Positions 5,386-6,668 of a stretch of DNA of 6,668 bases are shown in pieces. The stretch's first letter is position 1, and each line of letters opens with the position of its first letter. The notes beneath the pieces are model-generated. The model worked only from the letters and a program-made list of their open reading frames with translations, searched no databases and was not told where the DNA came from. This stretch comes from Thermoguttaceae bacterium (lineage in GTDB: Bacteria > Planctomycetota > Planctomycetia > Pirellulales > Thermoguttaceae): positions 1 to 6,668 of the forward strand of contig JAFTCU010000096.1 of the NCBI GenBank assembly GCA_017454585.1. Reading direction: 5' to 3'. The position numbers and the translations under genes were made by a program.

Positions 5386-6668
5386 ATGTCCGATAAACAA
5401 CCTGTAGTCGCGGCTTATCCACGGCTTTCCATTGCCTATTTCCTCCAGTTCGCCATTTGGGCAAGCTACGCTTTCGCCTTGACGGGCTTCGTGGCCAAGT
5501 ACCTCCAATTCACCGGCTCTCAGGTCGGCTGGATCGGAGCGGCGATTCCGATCGGCGCCATCATCGCGCCCTTGCTTGTGGGCCCCATAGCGGACCGTTA
5601 TTTTGCGGCCCAGAAAGTTCTGGCGTTCCTGCACATCGTGGCCGGTTTGCTTCTTTGCTTCGCCGGCGTTCAGAAGGAATTTATGCCGATGTTGATCGCC
5701 ATGATCGCCGTGGGTATGTGCTATATGCCGACGATTGCCCTGATGAACTCCATCGTGTTTGAGCACATTCCAAACCGCGATAACGCCCCGCGCGTCTTCA
5801 TGTTCGGGACCATCGGCTGGATCGCGATCGTCCTGTTCATTCAGGCGTTCTTTGGCGGAGGTGAGACGAACCAGTTCTTCTTCGTCGGCGCCGCCTGCTG
5901 CTTCATTCTTGCGGTTTACGCCCTGACCCTTCCGAACACTCCGCCGAAAGGCGCTTCGGAAGGTGACGCTTTAGGCCTTAAAGCCTTCACGCTCTTCAAG
6001 AAACCGTCCTTTGTGGTCTTCGTTCTGACCCTGCTGCTGGTCGGTATTCCGGGCTGCGGTCTGTTCTTCACCCTTTGTGTCCCGATGCTTATGCAGGGTG
6101 GCTACCCGGCTCCGCTGGCTTTGACCACGATCAACCAGTTCTCTGAAGTCCTGTTCATGGCCCTGCTCCCCATCTTCGCGCTGCGTGTCGGCCTGAAAAA
6201 CGTCATCCTGATCGGTTCTGCGGCGTGGTTCCTGCGTTACTTCTGCTTCATGGAACAGACGTTCACGTTCGCGCTTGCCGGTCTGCTTCTGCATGGTCTT
6301 TGCTACGCGTTCCTGTATGTGGCCGCTTACATGTACGGCGACCGCGTCGCTTCCGACGATATGAAGGCCTCCGTCCAGAGCCTTTTGGCCTGCCTGATCC
6401 TCGGCGTTGGTCAGGTTTGTGGCTCCGTTCTGGCTGGTCACCTTCTTGCTGCTTACCCGGCCAAAATGACTTCCTTCGAATTTGACTCTCCTGCCGCCGT
6501 GGTCGCGGAAGCCGTTCAGGTGGAAGCTACTGCCGAGGAAGTCGCTCCTGCTCCCGCTCCGGAAGAAGCTGCTCCGGTCACTGAAGAAGCTGCTCCGGCT
6601 GAACCCGCTGCTCCGGCTGTTGAGGAAGCTGCTCCGGCTGAACCCGCCGCGCCTGCCGTTGAGGAAGC
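5386..6668 (+). CDS. Nucleoside:H+ symporter-type MFS transporter with an Ala/Pro/Glu-rich insertion (3' end missing)
   Basis: The frame is open from the ATG at 5386 (AAGGAAG 5-6 bases upstream) to the window end, 427 residues so far. It resembles E. coli NupG from memory along its length: 'YFLQFAIWASY' (18-28), 'YMPTIALMNSI' (113-123), 'FGTIGW' (140-145), 'LTLPNTPPK' (180-188), 'LGLKAFTLFKK' (196-206) and 'SEVLFMALLPIF' (253-264). Eleven membrane helices can be counted: about 14-36, 48-66, 77-95, 98-118, 137-155, 163-181, 207-229, 243-264, 270-288, 292-315 and 330-355. After helix 11, where NupG has a short loop and then helix 12, there is instead an acidic Ala/Pro/Glu-rich stretch from about 366 onward that is still running at the window edge. 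Family membership predicts proton-coupled nucleoside uptake, but pairing with a mutarotase leaves a sugar-type substrate open. Confidence 0.88.
   Translation, partial: MSDKQPVVAAYPRLSIAYFLQFAIWASYAFALTGFVAKYLQFTGSQVGWIGAAIPIGAIIAPLLVGPIADRYFAAQKVLAFLHIVAGLLLCFAGVQKEFMPMLIAMIAVGMCYMPTIALMNSIVFEHIPNRDNAPRVFMFGTIGWIAIVLFIQAFFGGGETNQFFFVGAACCFILAVYALTLPNTPPKGASEGDALGLKAFTLFKKPSFVVFVLTLLLVGIPGCGLFFTLCVPMLMQGGYPAPLALTTINQFSEVLFMALLPIFALRVGLKNVILIGSAAWFLRYFCFMEQTFTFALAGLLLHGLCYAFLYVAAYMYGDRVASDDMKASVQSLLACLILGVGQVCGSVLAGHLLAAYPAKMTSFEFDSPAAVVAEAVQVEATAEEVAPAPAPEEAAPVTEEAAPAEPAAPAVEEAAPAEPAAPAVEE
6562..6663 (+). repeat. In-frame tandem repeats coding Ala/Pro/Glu-rich units in the transporter
   Basis: Two 39-base units (6586-6624 and 6625-6663) each encode EAAPAEPAAPAVE, and a third begins at 6664. 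The second copy differs only by synonymous changes. Just before, a shorter unit encodes EEAAPVT (6562-6582), related to EEAAPAE that follows. The unit lengths are multiples of three, so copy number can change without breaking the frame. Confidence 0.88.

Noticed and set aside
5971..6441. Minus-strand open frame opposite the transporter, Gln/Arg-rich
   Set aside because: It overlaps the membrane helices of an MFS protein; the polar composition is what hydrophobic codons give on the opposite strand.

Overview
The window looks like a piece of a bacterial chromosome, with a moderately GC-rich coding sequence, AT-rich intergenic gaps, Shine-Dalgarno sites before every complete gene and sigma70-type promoters. 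I place it tentatively in the Planctomycetes-Verrucomicrobia-Lentisphaerae (PVC) group. The main reasons are the tail of the first protein, which resembles the C-terminal end of the beta-helix proteins common in those phyla, the exported TlpA-like thioredoxin, and a NupG-type transporter next to a secreted mutarotase. This is family recollection, not a database result.

Layout: (1) Positions 2-625 hold the 3' end of a large exported protein, with a beta-sandwich, carbohydrate-binding-like segment followed by the conserved end of a parallel beta-helix protein. (2) Convergent to it, at 672-1412 on the minus strand, is an exported TlpA-like thiol-disulfide protein with WCPPC. A hairpin lies between the two stop codons. 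(3) Positions 1413-1599 are a divergent control region with a near-consensus promoter for the tlpA-like gene and the start region of pyrB. (4) pyrB (1600-2574) and pyrC (2706-3989) encode aspartate carbamoyltransferase and dihydroorotase, steps 2 and 3 of UMP synthesis. The 131-base gap between them is occupied by a heptad-repeat element with a 30-bp perfect inverted repeat. A hairpin and a T-tract end the unit. (5) A clear promoter at 4097-4124 leads to an exported aldose 1-epimerase (4173-5348). It is followed after 37 bases by a nucleoside:H+ symporter-type MFS transporter (5386 to beyond the window), which carries an unusual Ala/Pro/Glu-rich repeat where the loop before the last helix should be.

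Functionally, the window holds a pyrimidine-biosynthesis pair and a likely envelope sugar-handling or uptake pair, flanked by two exported proteins. I see no CRISPR array, RNA gene, transposase, phage gene or defence system, and no gap over 300 bases without a gene. I found no clear undescribed biological system. The most unusual items are the heptad inverted-repeat element inside the pyrBC operon, which has supplied the end of PyrB and may mislead calls of the pyrC start, and the low-complexity insertion in the transporter.
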